64,000 nucleotides of DNA from Roseovarius salincola (lineage in GTDB: Bacteria > Pseudomonadota > Alphaproteobacteria > Rhodobacterales > Rhodobacteraceae), in assembly GCF_026891095.1 (NCBI RefSeq), contig NZ_JAPTNL010000014.1, positions 41,182 through 105,181 of the forward strand, read 5' to 3'. Position 1 is the stretch's first letter, and each line of letters opens with the position of its first letter. The notes under the pieces were generated by a model, which saw nothing but the letters and a program-made list of their open reading frames with translations, was not told where the DNA came from and did no database searches. Positions 38,605 through 47,114 of this stretch are shown here, in pieces. The position numbers and the translations under genes were made by a program.

Positions 38605-39645
38605 ATGTATCTGACCGTCAACAACGCCACCAAGATCTACGGGACCTTCACCGCGCTCGACAATGTTTCGATCGACATCGACCGGGGTGAATTCGTATGC
38701 CTTCTGGGGCCGTCGGGCTGCGGAAAGACAACCCTTCTGCGCCTGATCGCCGGGCTGACGGAACTGGACGGTGGCGAGATCCTGCTGGAGGACGAGGCGC
38801 TGTCAAGCCTTCCCGCTCGCAATCGTGGTTTCGGGATCGTGTTCCAGTCCTACTCGCTCTTTCCCAACATGACGGTGGCCGAGAACATCGGCTACGGCCT
38901 GAAGATCCGCGGCGCCACCCGCTCCGAGATATCACAGCGCGTGAAAGAGCTGCTGGAACTGGTCAAGCTGCCGCGCCTGGCCGACAGTTTCCCCGGCCAG
39001 CTTTCCGGTGGTCAGCAACAGCGGATCGCCCTTGCGCGCGCCATCGCGGTCGATCCGCGCGTCTTGCTGCTCGATGAACCGCTTTCGGCTCTGGACGCCA
39101 AGGTCCGGGCCGAACTGCGTGGCGAAATTCGCCACGTTCAGCGCTCGCTCGGCATCCCCACCCTGATGGTCACGCATGACCAGGAAGAGGCCCTCGCCCT
39201 CGCCGATAAGATCATCTGCATGAACCACGGGGTCGTGGTGCAGGCCGGAACGCCGGAAGATCTGTATCACCGCCCGCAGACACGTTTCGTCGCGCAGTTC
39301 ATGGGGATCAGCAACCTGCTTCCCGCCGACGCGATCCGACGCGAATTCCCCGGCCTGATGGCGACGCGACCCGCAGCGGCGCAGGACACGCATATCGCCT
39401 GCATCCGGCCCGAACAGATCGGCCTGACCCCCGACCCGAACGGCGGCGCTACGGTGCGCAGCATCAGTTTTCTGGGCAACCTGCGGCGCCTGGAGCTGGA
39501 TAGCGCGGCTGGCCCGCTGGTGGTCGAGACCCACGGCGCGAACCCTTGTCACGAGGGCGACCGCGTGACCTTGGATATCGCGCCCGAGGCCTGCACCTGG
39601 GTGGCTGACGACATGACCCCGCAACCCGCCGAGGCCACGGCATGA
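38605..39645 (+). CDS. ABC transporter ATP-binding protein (FbpC/PotA/PhnT-like)
   Basis: The 346-residue ATPase has Walker A GPSGCGKTTLLRLIAGL, signature [16 protein letters not shown], Walker B VLLLDEPLSALDA and switch His in MVTHDQEEA. The C-terminal 110 residues form a TOBE regulatory domain (HIACIRPEQIGL). It overlaps the permease gene by 4 bp. Together with the family of the receptor it points to uptake of a phosphonate, a phosphoester or iron. Confidence 0.93.
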   Translation: MYLTVNNATKIYGTFTALDNVSIDIDRGEFVCLLGPSGCGKTTLLRLIAGLTELDGGEILLEDEALSSLPARNRGFGIVFQSYSLFPNMTVAENIGYGLKIRGATRSEISQRVKELLELVKLPRLADSFPGQLSGGQQQRIALARAIAVDPRVLLLDEPLSALDAKVRAELRGEIRHVQRSLGIPTLMVTHDQEEALALADKIICMNHGVVVQAGTPEDLYHRPQTRFVAQFMGISNLLPADAIRREFPGLMATRPAAAQDTHIACIRPEQIGLTPDPNGGATVRSISFLGNLRRLELDSAAGPLVVETHGANPCHEGDRVTLDIAPEACTWVADDMTPQPAEATA

Positions 39646-41324
39646 GCACTATGGAACAGTCCGCCACGCCATCGCGAAAGCGGCTGGATCCGGACCGGCT
39701 TCTGACGCTGGCCTGCATCGGGCTTCCGCTGCTCGGGCTCGTGCTGTTCTTCCTTTATCCAATGCTGATCGTGTTTCTGCGTTCGGTGACGGTCGATGAT
39801 GGCTACGGACTTGCAAACTATACGCAGGTTCTCGGCTCCGTCGGATTCTGGCGCGCAACCCAGCACTCGCTGATCATGGGTGGTGCCACGACCGTCCTCA
39901 GTGTCTTTCTGGGTTTCATCATCGCGCATGGGCTCTATCGCTGCGCATTCCGCGGCAAGTGGCTCATTCGCGCCGTGATCGTGCTGCCGCTGCTCGCGCC
40001 CTCGCTGGTGCAGGCGCTCGGGCTGATCTTCCTGCTGGGGCGCAATGGCGTCGTCAGCCGCGCCCTGGGCGTCGAGATCGAGATCTACGGCTTCTGGGGA
40101 TTGTTGATCGCGAATACCCTCTACGCTCTGCCGCAGGCGGTGATGATCATCGGCGCGGCGCTGGTGCTCCTGGACGCGCGAATCTACGAGGCGGCAGATG
40201 TGATGGGCGCCTCGCCCGCGCGCCAGTTCCGTGACCTGACCCTGCCCGCAGCGCGCTTCGGGATCCTGAACGCGGCCTTCGTCTGCTTCACCATCACGAT
40301 CACCGATTTCGGCAACGCCGCGGTGATCGGCGGCGACTATTCGGTCCTGGCGACAGAAATCTACTCGCAGGTGGTCGGCCAACGCAATTTCAACATGGGC
40401 GCCGTGGTGGGGATAATGCTGCTGCTGCCGACGGTGCTTTCCTACGCGATCGAGCGACAGGCGATGAAACGGCAGCGATCCGGGCAGGCCGCCGGTCAGG
40501 TGCCCTACCGCGCCCGCTTCGCGCCGCTGCGCGATACGGTCATGGCCACGCTGGCGCTGCTTATCTGCGCGGGGATCATCGCGGTGATCGGCATCGTGGT
40601 CTATGCCAGTTTCGTGACCCTCTGGCCCTACAATATGGAACTGTCGACCAAGCATTACGACATCACCCTTGCGGGAGGCTATTCATCGCTCAGGATGACG
40701 ATCGTGATCTCCATCATGGCCGCAACAGGCGGGACGCTGGCCGTCTTTATGCTGGGTCTGGGTCTGCGCCGCCTGCCAAAGGCCGTCGCCCAGCCGATCC
40801 AGCTGCTGGCCGCCATGCCCGCAGCTGTGCCGGGGATGGTTCTGGGCCTCGCCTACATCCTGACCTTCAATTCCACGTCGACACCGCTCTACCTTCTCTA
40901 TGGCACCGCAACGCTGATCGCGCTCATCAACTTCTATCACTATCACACACAAAGCTTTCTCACGATCATGACCGGCTTTCGCCAGCTCCCACAGGCGCTA
41001 GAGGAAGCGGCGGGGAGCCTCGGCGCGGGCCTGCGGCGTACCGCGATCGACATCGTCGCGCCCTTCATCGCGCCGATGCTGGTGTCGGTGTTCTTCTTTC
41101 TCTTCATGCGCTCGATGGTGACGCTGTCGGCGGTGGTCTTCCTGACCACCCCCGATCTGAGCGTCGCCGCCGTCACGATCATGCGGCTCGACGACGCCGG
41201 ACTGACCTCTCAAGCGGCGGCATTTTCCACCTGCGTCATGGCTGTGGTCTGCGCGGCCCTGCTCAGCATGAAGGCCACGCTCGCCCTGATCGGCCGGCGC
41301 CACCGGACGAAAGGGACAGCCTGA
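39642..41324 (+). CDS. Fused double ABC permease (FbpB/PhnU-V-like)
   Basis: The 560-residue protein has two permease modules of about six membrane segments each. EAA loops are EAADVMGASPARQFRDLTLP in the first half and EEAAGSLGAGLRRTAIDIVA in the second. Fused permeases of this length are typical of FbpB, AfuB and the 2-aminoethylphosphonate transporter. It overlaps the ATPase by 4 bp and the DeoR gene by 1 bp. Confidence 0.92.
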   Translation: MSTMEQSATPSRKRLDPDRLLTLACIGLPLLGLVLFFLYPMLIVFLRSVTVDDGYGLANYTQVLGSVGFWRATQHSLIMGGATTVLSVFLGFIIAHGLYRCAFRGKWLIRAVIVLPLLAPSLVQALGLIFLLGRNGVVSRALGVEIEIYGFWGLLIANTLYALPQAVMIIGAALVLLDARIYEAADVMGASPARQFRDLTLPAARFGILNAAFVCFTITITDFGNAAVIGGDYSVLATEIYSQVVGQRNFNMGAVVGIMLLLPTVLSYAIERQAMKRQRSGQAAGQVPYRARFAPLRDTVMATLALLICAGIIAVIGIVVYASFVTLWPYNMELSTKHYDITLAGGYSSLRMTIVISIMAATGGTLAVFMLGLGLRRLPKAVAQPIQLLAAMPAAVPGMVLGLAYILTFNSTSTPLYLLYGTATLIALINFYHYHTQSFLTIMTGFRQLPQALEEAAGSLGAGLRRTAIDIVAPFIAPMLVSVFFFLFMRSMVTLSAVVFLTTPDLSVAAVTIMRLDDAGLTSQAAAFSTCVMAVVCAALLSMKATLALIGRRHRTKGTA

Positions 41325-42076
41325 TGTGGGCAAAGGAACGCCACCAGAGGATCCTCTCCATGCTCGCCGCCAACCACCAGGTCAGTGCCAACGACCTGGC
41401 GGAGATGCTGAATGTCTCGCGCGAAACCGTGCGCCGCGATTTGCTGGATCTCGCGGAAACCGGCCTGGTCAACCGTGTCCATGGCGGCGCCGTCCTGCCC
41501 GAGCCCCGCTCGGAAGAATCGTTCCGCCAACGCATGACGGCCCAGCTTCGCGCCAAGTCCGAGATCGCACGCAAGGCGGTCGGGCTGATCCAGCCCGGAC
41601 AGACGATCCTTGTGGATGCAGGCACGACCACAGCGATCCTTGCGCGGGAACTCGCGAAACTCTCGGGCGTGTCGGTGATCACCAACTCGCTCGACATCGC
41701 GAGGACGCTTCAGGGGGCCGGCAAGGAGGTTTTGCTGCTTGGCGGCAGAATGGCCGCCGACGTGCCCGCCACCGTGGGCGAACTCACGCTCTCGGAAATC
41801 GGCCGCTTCCGCGTCGATCTCTGCTTCTCCGCTCCGGTCGCGGTGCATCCGGTCAATGGCGCGTTCTTCTATGACCTGCAAGAGGCCGAGATCGCCATCG
41901 CCATGGCACGGCAGGCGCAGCGCTCCGTCATCCTCGCCGACCACAGCAAGCTTGGCGAAACCAGCCGCGTGCAATCCTGGGAGGCCGAAAACGTCTACTC
42001 GCTCGTCACCAACCGCACAGCCGATGCCGAGCATCTCGCCGCCTTCCGCCAATCCGGGATCAACGTCGTGATCTGA
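41324..42076 (+). CDS. DeoR-family regulator of the phosphatase/ABC module
   Basis: The 250-residue protein has a DeoR helix-turn-helix (ERHQRILSMLAANHQVSAND, MLNVSRETVRRDL, NRVHGGAVL) and a sensing domain with VDAGTTTAILARELA and ILADHSKLGE. It is translated directly after the permease (1-bp stop/start overlap). It is similar in layout to the DeoR at 18346-19173. It probably represses its own operon and the divergent phosphatase in response to a phosphorylated compound. About 70 bp downstream show no strong terminator. Confidence 0.92.
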   Translation: MWAKERHQRILSMLAANHQVSANDLAEMLNVSRETVRRDLLDLAETGLVNRVHGGAVLPEPRSEESFRQRMTAQLRAKSEIARKAVGLIQPGQTILVDAGTTTAILARELAKLSGVSVITNSLDIARTLQGAGKEVLLLGGRMAADVPATVGELTLSEIGRFRVDLCFSAPVAVHPVNGAFFYDLQEAEIAIAMARQAQRSVILADHSKLGETSRVQSWEAENVYSLVTNRTADAEHLAAFRQSGINVVI

Positions 42077-42146
42077 AACCCTCGCAAGGGTCAGGTCGCG
42101 GCCCTGGCCTGCATTCGGCGATTGGCGCGATCAGACAGGCCGCCAG

Positions 42147-42698
42147 TCAGTCGGCCTCAAGATGATCCGTAGTGAAGAGCATGTCATCGCCAGCTCCGAC
42201 ATGGCAGGAAATACAACCGGCATCCATACCTTTGGCCACCTTCCCGGCCAAGCGCATCCCGGCGGGATTCTTGTCCAGTGACCCGTCCGGCAGATACTTG
42301 ACCCAGAACCAGTCGGCATTGTCCGGATCGAAACCGGCCTCACGCCGGAACATGACGGTAACCGCTCCAAGGTGTTTGTCGGGGGCGTTCATCACCGCAT
42401 TGATGCTCACACCTTCAGGGCCATAGTTGCGCTTGATGACCAGATCGCCGGAATGCCCGCCGACCGTCGCGGTCGTGTAAAGTGTCTCCAGCATCATTCC
42501 GTGCGGTGCGACACCCTCATATGGGAATGTCCGGATCATACCGTCACCAGCAAGGTTCGCCTCTTCCATGACCGACCAAAGCTCGGCGGCATATTCCGCA
42601 TCCGCATCGGTTCCAAAAGGGGCATCCTGTGCCATGACATTCCCTGCGCTCAGGGCCAGCAAAGCCAGTCCGCCCGCAATTCCATGTTTCATATTCAT
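42147..42698 (-). CDS. Secreted cytochrome P460-like haem protein
   Basis: The 183-residue protein has a signal peptide (MKHGIAGGLALLALSAGN, cleavage after VMA) and a single haem-attachment motif, CISCH, near the C-terminus (DAGCISCHVGAGDD). The middle resembles the cytochrome P460 beta domain: YTTATVGGHSGDLVIKRNYG, FRREAGFDPDNADWFWVKY. P460 proteins oxidise hydroxylamine or detoxify NO, but many relatives are uncharacterised. The start has GGGAGGA upstream. Role and redox partner are not evident; it is not in an operon with other electron carriers. Confidence 0.75.
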   Translation of the reverse strand: MNMKHGIAGGLALLALSAGNVMAQDAPFGTDADAEYAAELWSVMEEANLAGDGMIRTFPYEGVAPHGMMLETLYTTATVGGHSGDLVIKRNYGPEGVSINAVMNAPDKHLGAVTVMFRREAGFDPDNADWFWVKYLPDGSLDKNPAGMRLAGKVAKGMDAGCISCHVGAGDDMLFTTDHLEAD

Positions 42699-42838
42699 TA
42701 GAGTCCTCCCTTTCGTAACTGCACTCAGATTATCCTGATTTCCGGTATCGGCGGGTCACGATCGAATGATTTCCCCGTGTCCGGAATGTGAGCTCCCGGC
42801 ATTTGACGGCGGCAGCCAGACAGCGCGATACTCTGATC

Positions 42839-43183
42839 ATGGACAGCAAGGCTCTCTTAACATTGACCCTCCTGCTGGCTCCCGGTTTCGCCGCCTCCGA
42901 AGACGCTGTGACCGGGCCGAATATGGTGTGCGTCCGCAATAGCAGCAGTCACGCCCATGTCTTCGTCGCAGAGGCCCCGAACGGGGAACGAAAAGTCTCC
43001 CGACTGGCGCCTGATGAAACGCTTTGCGCGCGCGGTGGCATGAAAGGCGCGACCGGCATGGTCTCGGTCTTTGAAAGTCATGATGCCTTCGAGGGCTGTT
43101 CGCGGCTTGTGCCGGTCGGCCAGACAGAGGACATGATCAGATATGTCGATTTCGACAGATGCTTCTGGAGCTCGAACAGCTGA
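42839..43183 (+). CDS. Small secreted cysteine-containing protein, function unknown
   Basis: The 114-residue protein has a signal peptide (MDSKALLTLTLLLAPGFAAS). The mature part of about 95 residues has four Cys (MVCVRN, TLCARGG, EGCSRL, DRCFWS), possibly forming two disulfides. I do not recognise the family. It is divergent from the P460-like gene, with about 140 bp between them. Ribosome-binding site is weak, so the start is uncertain. Confidence 0.55.
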   Translation: MDSKALLTLTLLLAPGFAASEDAVTGPNMVCVRNSSSHAHVFVAEAPNGERKVSRLAPDETLCARGGMKGATGMVSVFESHDAFEGCSRLVPVGQTEDMIRYVDFDRCFWSSNS

Positions 43184-43276
43184 ACGGCGAGCCTGGTCAT
43201 ACCGCCCAAGGGCGCGCCTGCCCAAGGTCCCGGTGAGGGAATGGGCAACCGCATTGCCCATCCCGCTGTGGTTCGC

Positions 43277-43846
43277 TCACGCGCCCGGCTTGCCGGCTTT
43301 CTGCCAGGCAAATGCTTTCATGGGCTCATCCACCGGCGTCTGTGCCAGGTGGTTGATGTAATTCGACATCACCTTCTGAGACACACCCAGGACCACTTCC
43401 AGCAACTGGCGCTTGGTATAGCCTGCATCCAGGAAGGTTTCGACAGCGCTCTCCGCGACATTCCCGCGATCCCGGACAACGGCTAGCGTGAAGCTGCGCA
43501 ATGCCTCCAGGCGGTCACTGGGCAAGGGCGTTTCATTGCGCAAGGCGTCGGTAATCGCGTCGTCCACCTTCATCATCCTGGCAATGCCGGTATGTGCGGG
43601 CACGCAGTAATGGCATTCATGCTCGACGTTGATCGTCTGCCAGACAACCGTCAGCTCATCCTTGTCGAAGCTGGTTTGCTCGGCGAACAGCCGGTGCAGC
43701 TGCTTGTATCCGTCAAGAACAGCGGGCGCCTCGGCCATGACCGCATGCAGACCGGGAACGCGGCCAAACCCCTTTTTGGACTCCTCAAGAAGCGGGCGGC
43801 TCGCTTCGGGCGCGGTTTCGATCGTGTGGATTGCAAATTCAACCAT
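43277..43846 (-). CDS. AhpD/carboxymuconolactone-decarboxylase-family protein
   Basis: The 189-residue protein has the AhpD-type redox motif EHECHYCVPAHTGIA (CxxC plus His), as in alkylhydroperoxidase D. Such proteins reduce peroxides or act as disulfide reductases. The start at 43846 has GGGAG upstream. The frame is open to 43876, but that would run through the operator at 43865. It is divergent from the TetR gene and flanked by its operators, so it is likely induced when TetR is released, for example by electrophiles or oxidants. Confidence 0.85.
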   Translation of the reverse strand: MVEFAIHTIETAPEASRPLLEESKKGFGRVPGLHAVMAEAPAVLDGYKQLHRLFAEQTSFDKDELTVVWQTINVEHECHYCVPAHTGIARMMKVDDAITDALRNETPLPSDRLEALRSFTLAVVRDRGNVAESAVETFLDAGYTKRQLLEVVLGVSQKVMSNYINHLAQTPVDEPMKAFAWQKAGKPGA

Positions 43847-43864
43847 ATCTGTCTCCCTTCGTTT

Positions 43865-43940
43865 TTGAGCGATCACTCAATCAACTGCACCCTACTTTAC
43901 TTGAATACCTGTTCAACCTAATATTTGAACGATCACTCAA
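43865..43940. promoter_or_regulatory. Twin TetR operators TTGAnCGATCACTCAA
   Basis: TTGAGCGATCACTCAA (43865-43880) and TTGAACGATCACTCAA (43925-43940) are near-perfect 16-bp palindromes differing by one base, 60 bp apart. One overlaps the AhpD-like gene's leader, the other abuts the TetR leader. Matching copies in a divergent gap indicate autoregulation plus control of the neighbour. Confidence 0.85.
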
Positions 43941-43964
43941 ATGTCAGGACCGGGGTCGGACATC

Positions 43965-44558
43965 ATGCCAAGAAAAGCCGCCTTCGACCGTGAAACCGCG
44001 CTGAAACAGGCCATGGACCTGTTCTGGTCTCGCGGTTACTGGGCGACCTCGCTCAAGGATATCGAAGCGAAGCTGAACATGCGTCCCGGTTCGATCTATG
44101 CGGCCTTCGGATCAAAGGAAGACCTTTTTCGCAGCGCTTTGGCGCTTTATGCAGAAAACGCCCGAAACGCCTTTGATGAAACACTGGCCAGCGCGCCATC
44201 GCCTCTGGAGGGTCTCGCGGCCCATGTGCGTGGCCTTGGCCGCATGATGGACTCAAAAGCCCCTTCGCGGGCTTGCATGCTCATGAAAACTGTCCTCGAG
44301 GCCACCGAAGCCGACTCGGCCTCGCGCATCGCAGCCGAGAACTTCCTGCGACAGACGGAAGCCGCCTTTTCGGCGACCTTTCGCAAGGCGCAAGAGATGG
44401 GACAGATCCCGAAAGACAAGGACCCGGACCGCCTGGCATCCAGATTACAGGCCGGAATTATGGGTTTGCGCGCATATGCGCAGCGCAGCGATGCGCCGGC
44501 ACGCATCCAGGACCTTGCCGACGATCTCGCGCGCGATATCGAGGCGCTCGGAGCATAG
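43965..44558 (+). CDS. TetR-family repressor of the AhpD-like gene
   Basis: The 197-residue protein has an N-terminal TetR helix-turn-helix (DRETALKQAMDLFWSRGYWA, NMRPGSIYAAFGSKEDLF) and an all-helical ligand domain. An ATG at 43941 directly follows the operator with no ribosome-binding site; ATG 43965 (MPRKAAFDRE) with GGGG 9-12 bp upstream fits the family N-terminus better. It is convergent with the next gene across a hairpin. Confidence 0.9.
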   Translation: MPRKAAFDRETALKQAMDLFWSRGYWATSLKDIEAKLNMRPGSIYAAFGSKEDLFRSALALYAENARNAFDETLASAPSPLEGLAAHVRGLGRMMDSKAPSRACMLMKTVLEATEADSASRIAAENFLRQTEAAFSATFRKAQEMGQIPKDKDPDRLASRLQAGIMGLRAYAQRSDAPARIQDLADDLARDIEALGA

Positions 44559-44570
44559 CACAATATCATG

Positions 44571-44591
44571 ACGCCAGATTCGCGCTGGCGT
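44571..44591. terminator. Hairpin between convergent tetR and 44596 genes
   Basis: ACGCCAG (44571-44577), a 7-base loop and CTGGCGT (44585-44591) form a 7-bp stem in the 37-bp gap between convergent stops. There is no T-run, so terminator strength is doubtful. Confidence 0.45.
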
Positions 44592-44595
44592 CCGT

Positions 44596-44910
44596 TCAGG
44601 TTTCCGACTTGCGCTGTCGCAACGATTCACGATCGTAACTGCCCTGCCGGGTCGGCGGCCGGCGCGTCGGGTCGATCTCCACGTCGAGTTCCTTGAGAGC
44701 AAGCATGATCTGCCGAAGCAGGTCTCCATTTCCGATGGACATGCCCTCACCTTCGGCCACGCTGATCTCGCTGGCATCGTATACCCAGCGCCGCAGGATC
44801 TCGATCTTCTGACCTTTGGTCAGTTCCTCGTCCGCAAGCACCTCCAAGGGGCTGTCGAAAACATCCGGCGGATCAAGAAAGGCCTTCAGAACGCGCTCGC
44901 TGTCAGTCAT
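44596..44910 (-). CDS. Small helical protein, function unknown
   Basis: The 104-residue protein is hydrophilic and acidic, with ERVLKAFLDPPDVFDSPLEV followed by LTKGQKIEILRRWVYDASEI and a basic C-terminus. Similar small proteins (DPPDVFxxPxEVL, then QKxxILRxWxYDA) occur in alphaproteobacteria without known role. Its start overlaps the stop of the upstream 71-residue gene by 4 bp (ATGA). No signal or membrane segment. Confidence 0.65.
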   Translation of the reverse strand: MTDSERVLKAFLDPPDVFDSPLEVLADEELTKGQKIEILRRWVYDASEISVAEGEGMSIGNGDLLRQIMLALKELDVEIDPTRRPPTRQGSYDRESLRQRKSET

Positions 44911-45122
44911 CCCGTCTCTCCCGAAAGGATCGTCAGAACCTCCATGACCGGCCCGGATATCGCCTGTTCGCCCTGCCCCGCGATATCAATTTCCCCGTCC
45001 GCGATGGCCTTTGCCTCCGTCACATCCTGCGCACTGGCACCGGTCGCCTGGATCGCGGCCAGGGTGTTATCTTCAACTTCACCAAGGATTGCCTTGAGGG
45101 TTTCGGTCGTTATCACGGACAT
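44907..45122 (-). CDS. Very small acidic protein, translationally coupled to 44596 gene
   Basis: The 71-residue protein has GGAG 7 bp before ATG 45122. Composition is acidic and Ala/Ile/Glu rich; one or two helices are likely. I do not recognise it. The gap 45123-45413 separates it from cydD and contains the FNR-type box at 45203, so both directions may respond to low oxygen. Confidence 0.6.
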   Translation of the reverse strand: MSVITTETLKAILGEVEDNTLAAIQATGASAQDVTEAKAIADGEIDIAGQGEQAISGPVMEVLTILSGETG

Positions 45123-45202
45123 GGGCTTGCTCCATTCTGCTTTCTGTCGTCAAAAACTCGGCGACGTTGCGTCCTTCCTATACCATGTCCGTTGTCCCGC
45201 CA

Positions 45203-45216
45203 TTGATAAGGGTCAA
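45203..45216. promoter_or_regulatory. FNR/FnrL-type box upstream of cydDC
   Basis: TTGATAAGGGTCAA matches the FNR consensus TTGAT-N4-ATCAA with one mismatch. It lies about 200 bp before cydD and 80 bp before the divergent small gene. The rest of the 45123-45413 gap shows nothing else clear. Confidence 0.6.
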
Positions 45217-45413
45217 GCACTGGACGCTCCGGCACTCACATGGGCGATTCAACACTGTCAGCACAGCCGGGATTTCCGACACGACCAACAAGTGACCGCG
45301 ACAAGGCAGCGCTGAACCGGTAGCCATGATCACAGTTTCGGCAACCTTGCCTCGGCCAAAGGCAGCCTGTGACAATCTTGGGACTTCAGGAAGGGGCGGG
45401 CGGGGCATTAAGG

Positions 45414-47114
45414 ATGTCGGCGAAAGCCAACGCGCGTCACGCCAGGATCAGAAGACGAGAGTCATTACATTCGAGCATGGGACATCGAGTAGACGTCAAC
45501 CCCATCGCACAAGGGGCCTGGGCGCTTTCAGCGCTTCTCTGGATTCCGCAAGCCTGGTTTGCGGCCTCGCTGATTGCGGGCTTGCTGCAAGCGATGACAC
45601 CGCAAGCGATGGCTGCAAAACTCGCCATTTTCGCACTTCTGGGGGTCTTGCGTGCCGGTCTCGATCATTTCGCTCAGCGCCGCCTCGTCCGGGATGCGCG
45701 GCATTCCGTTGCCGTCCTTCGGCAAGACCTGCTGGACCGCGAAGCCGGACGCAGCCCCGTTGACGAGGCCCGCCCCGATTCCGGCGCCCTGGGGGCGTTG
45801 CTGAGCGAAAAGCTGGACATGCTGATCCCCGCGCTGACCCGCTACCGGCCCGCGATGGCGCGGGTTCGCACCGTTCCGATTGTCATCTTCGGGCTGGCGG
45901 CGTGGCATTCCTGGGCGGTGGGGTTGATACTGCTGATGGCGGGACCGCTTATTCCGGTGTTCCAGGCCTTGGTCGGAATGGCCGCCAAACAGGCCAGCGC
46001 GCAGCAACTCGAAGAGGTCTCTTCCCTCAACACGATGCTTCTGGACCGCTTGCGCGCCCTGCCCGACCTTCGTTTGCTGGGGGCCGTGGGGCGCATGACC
46101 GACGATTTCCAGCACCATGCGGACGCCCTGCGCAAACGGACAATGGCCGTTCTGCGCCTGGCCTTCCTGTCATCCACCGTGCTTGAATTGTTCTCCGCCA
46201 TCGGTGTTGCGATGGTGGCGGTCTATGTCGGCTTCCTGCTACTGGGGCAGATCGACTTCGGCTACTGGACGACCCCACTGGATGCGACCGAAGGTATCTG
46301 GCTTCTGATGCTGGCCCCGGCGTTTTTCGACCCCTTGCGCGAACTGGCCGCCGCATGGCACGACAAGGCCGCTGCCGAGGCGGTCAATGACGAGCTCGAC
46401 GCGCTTGATGCAGGCGACCTTGTGCCCCTGCTGGGCGGCACCGCCCCGGCACCCGCCCTCCAGGGTCCGGCGCATATCCGGACCCGTTCGCTCGGCCTGC
46501 GGATCGCGGGCCGCGAAATCACTTTTCCCGATCTCGATATTGCACCGGGCGCACGCATCGCGCTGACCGGACCCAGCGGATCGGGCAAAAGCACGCTGCT
46601 GGCCTGCCTCGCGGGGCTGCGCACAGCCGATCGCGGACGGATCGAGGTCGCCGGCCACACCCTCGACGCGGACAGTGCCGCCGCATGGCGCGCGCGTCTG
46701 GGGTGGCTGCCCCAGGATGTCCATTTCCTGAACCGCAGCCTTCTGGGGAACCTTCTGCTGAACGGGCACAAGACCGATGACGCATCCCTGCACGAAGCGC
46801 TGCGCAAGGCACAGGCCGACGGGATCGTGGCGCGGCTGCCGCATGGGCTGCATACCCGTCTTGGCGAAACCGGAGTGGGCGTCTCGGGCGGCGAGGCGCG
46901 GCGGCTCCTGATCGCGCGGCTCTGGCTTTCGCGCACGGACGCGATCCTGGCCGACGAGCCGACCGCCGATCTGGACCGCGCCACCGCCGACGCCGTGACC
47001 GACGGGCTTCTGGAACTGACGGCATCGGGGCGCACGCTGATCGTGGCGACGCATGACGCCACCCTGGCGGGCCGGATGGACCAGGTGATTTCGCTCGACG
47101 AAGGGATGAGCTGA
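45414..47114 (+). CDS. cydD: CydD, ABC exporter subunit for cytochrome bd assembly
   Basis: The 566-residue half-transporter has six membrane segments (about 30-330) and an ATPase domain with Walker [18 protein letters not shown], signature GVSGGEARRLLIARLWLS and Walker B DAILADEPTADLD. CydDC exports reduced thiols/haem-related factors needed to mature cytochrome bd. The start at 45414 is chosen over an upstream GTG at 45369; neither has a perfect site. It overlaps cydC by 1 bp. Confidence 0.92.
   Translation: MSAKANARHARIRRRESLHSSMGHRVDVNPIAQGAWALSALLWIPQAWFAASLIAGLLQAMTPQAMAAKLAIFALLGVLRAGLDHFAQRRLVRDARHSVAVLRQDLLDREAGRSPVDEARPDSGALGALLSEKLDMLIPALTRYRPAMARVRTVPIVIFGLAAWHSWAVGLILLMAGPLIPVFQALVGMAAKQASAQQLEEVSSLNTMLLDRLRALPDLRLLGAVGRMTDDFQHHADALRKRTMAVLRLAFLSSTVLELFSAIGVAMVAVYVGFLLLGQIDFGYWTTPLDATEGIWLLMLAPAFFDPLRELAAAWHDKAAAEAVNDELDALDAGDLVPLLGGTAPAPALQGPAHIRTRSLGLRIAGREITFPDLDIAPGARIALTGPSGSGKSTLLACLAGLRTADRGRIEVAGHTLDADSAAAWRARLGWLPQDVHFLNRSLLGNLLLNGHKTDDASLHEALRKAQADGIVARLPHGLHTRLGETGVGVSGGEARRLLIARLWLSRTDAILADEPTADLDRATADAVTDGLLELTASGRTLIVATHDATLAGRMDQVISLDEGMS

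Noticed and set aside
37512..41324. Ferric iron importer FbpABC
   Set aside because: The usual iron-binding tyrosine pair is not evident and the linked phosphatase and DeoR regulator suggest an organic phosphate compound; not excluded by sequence alone.
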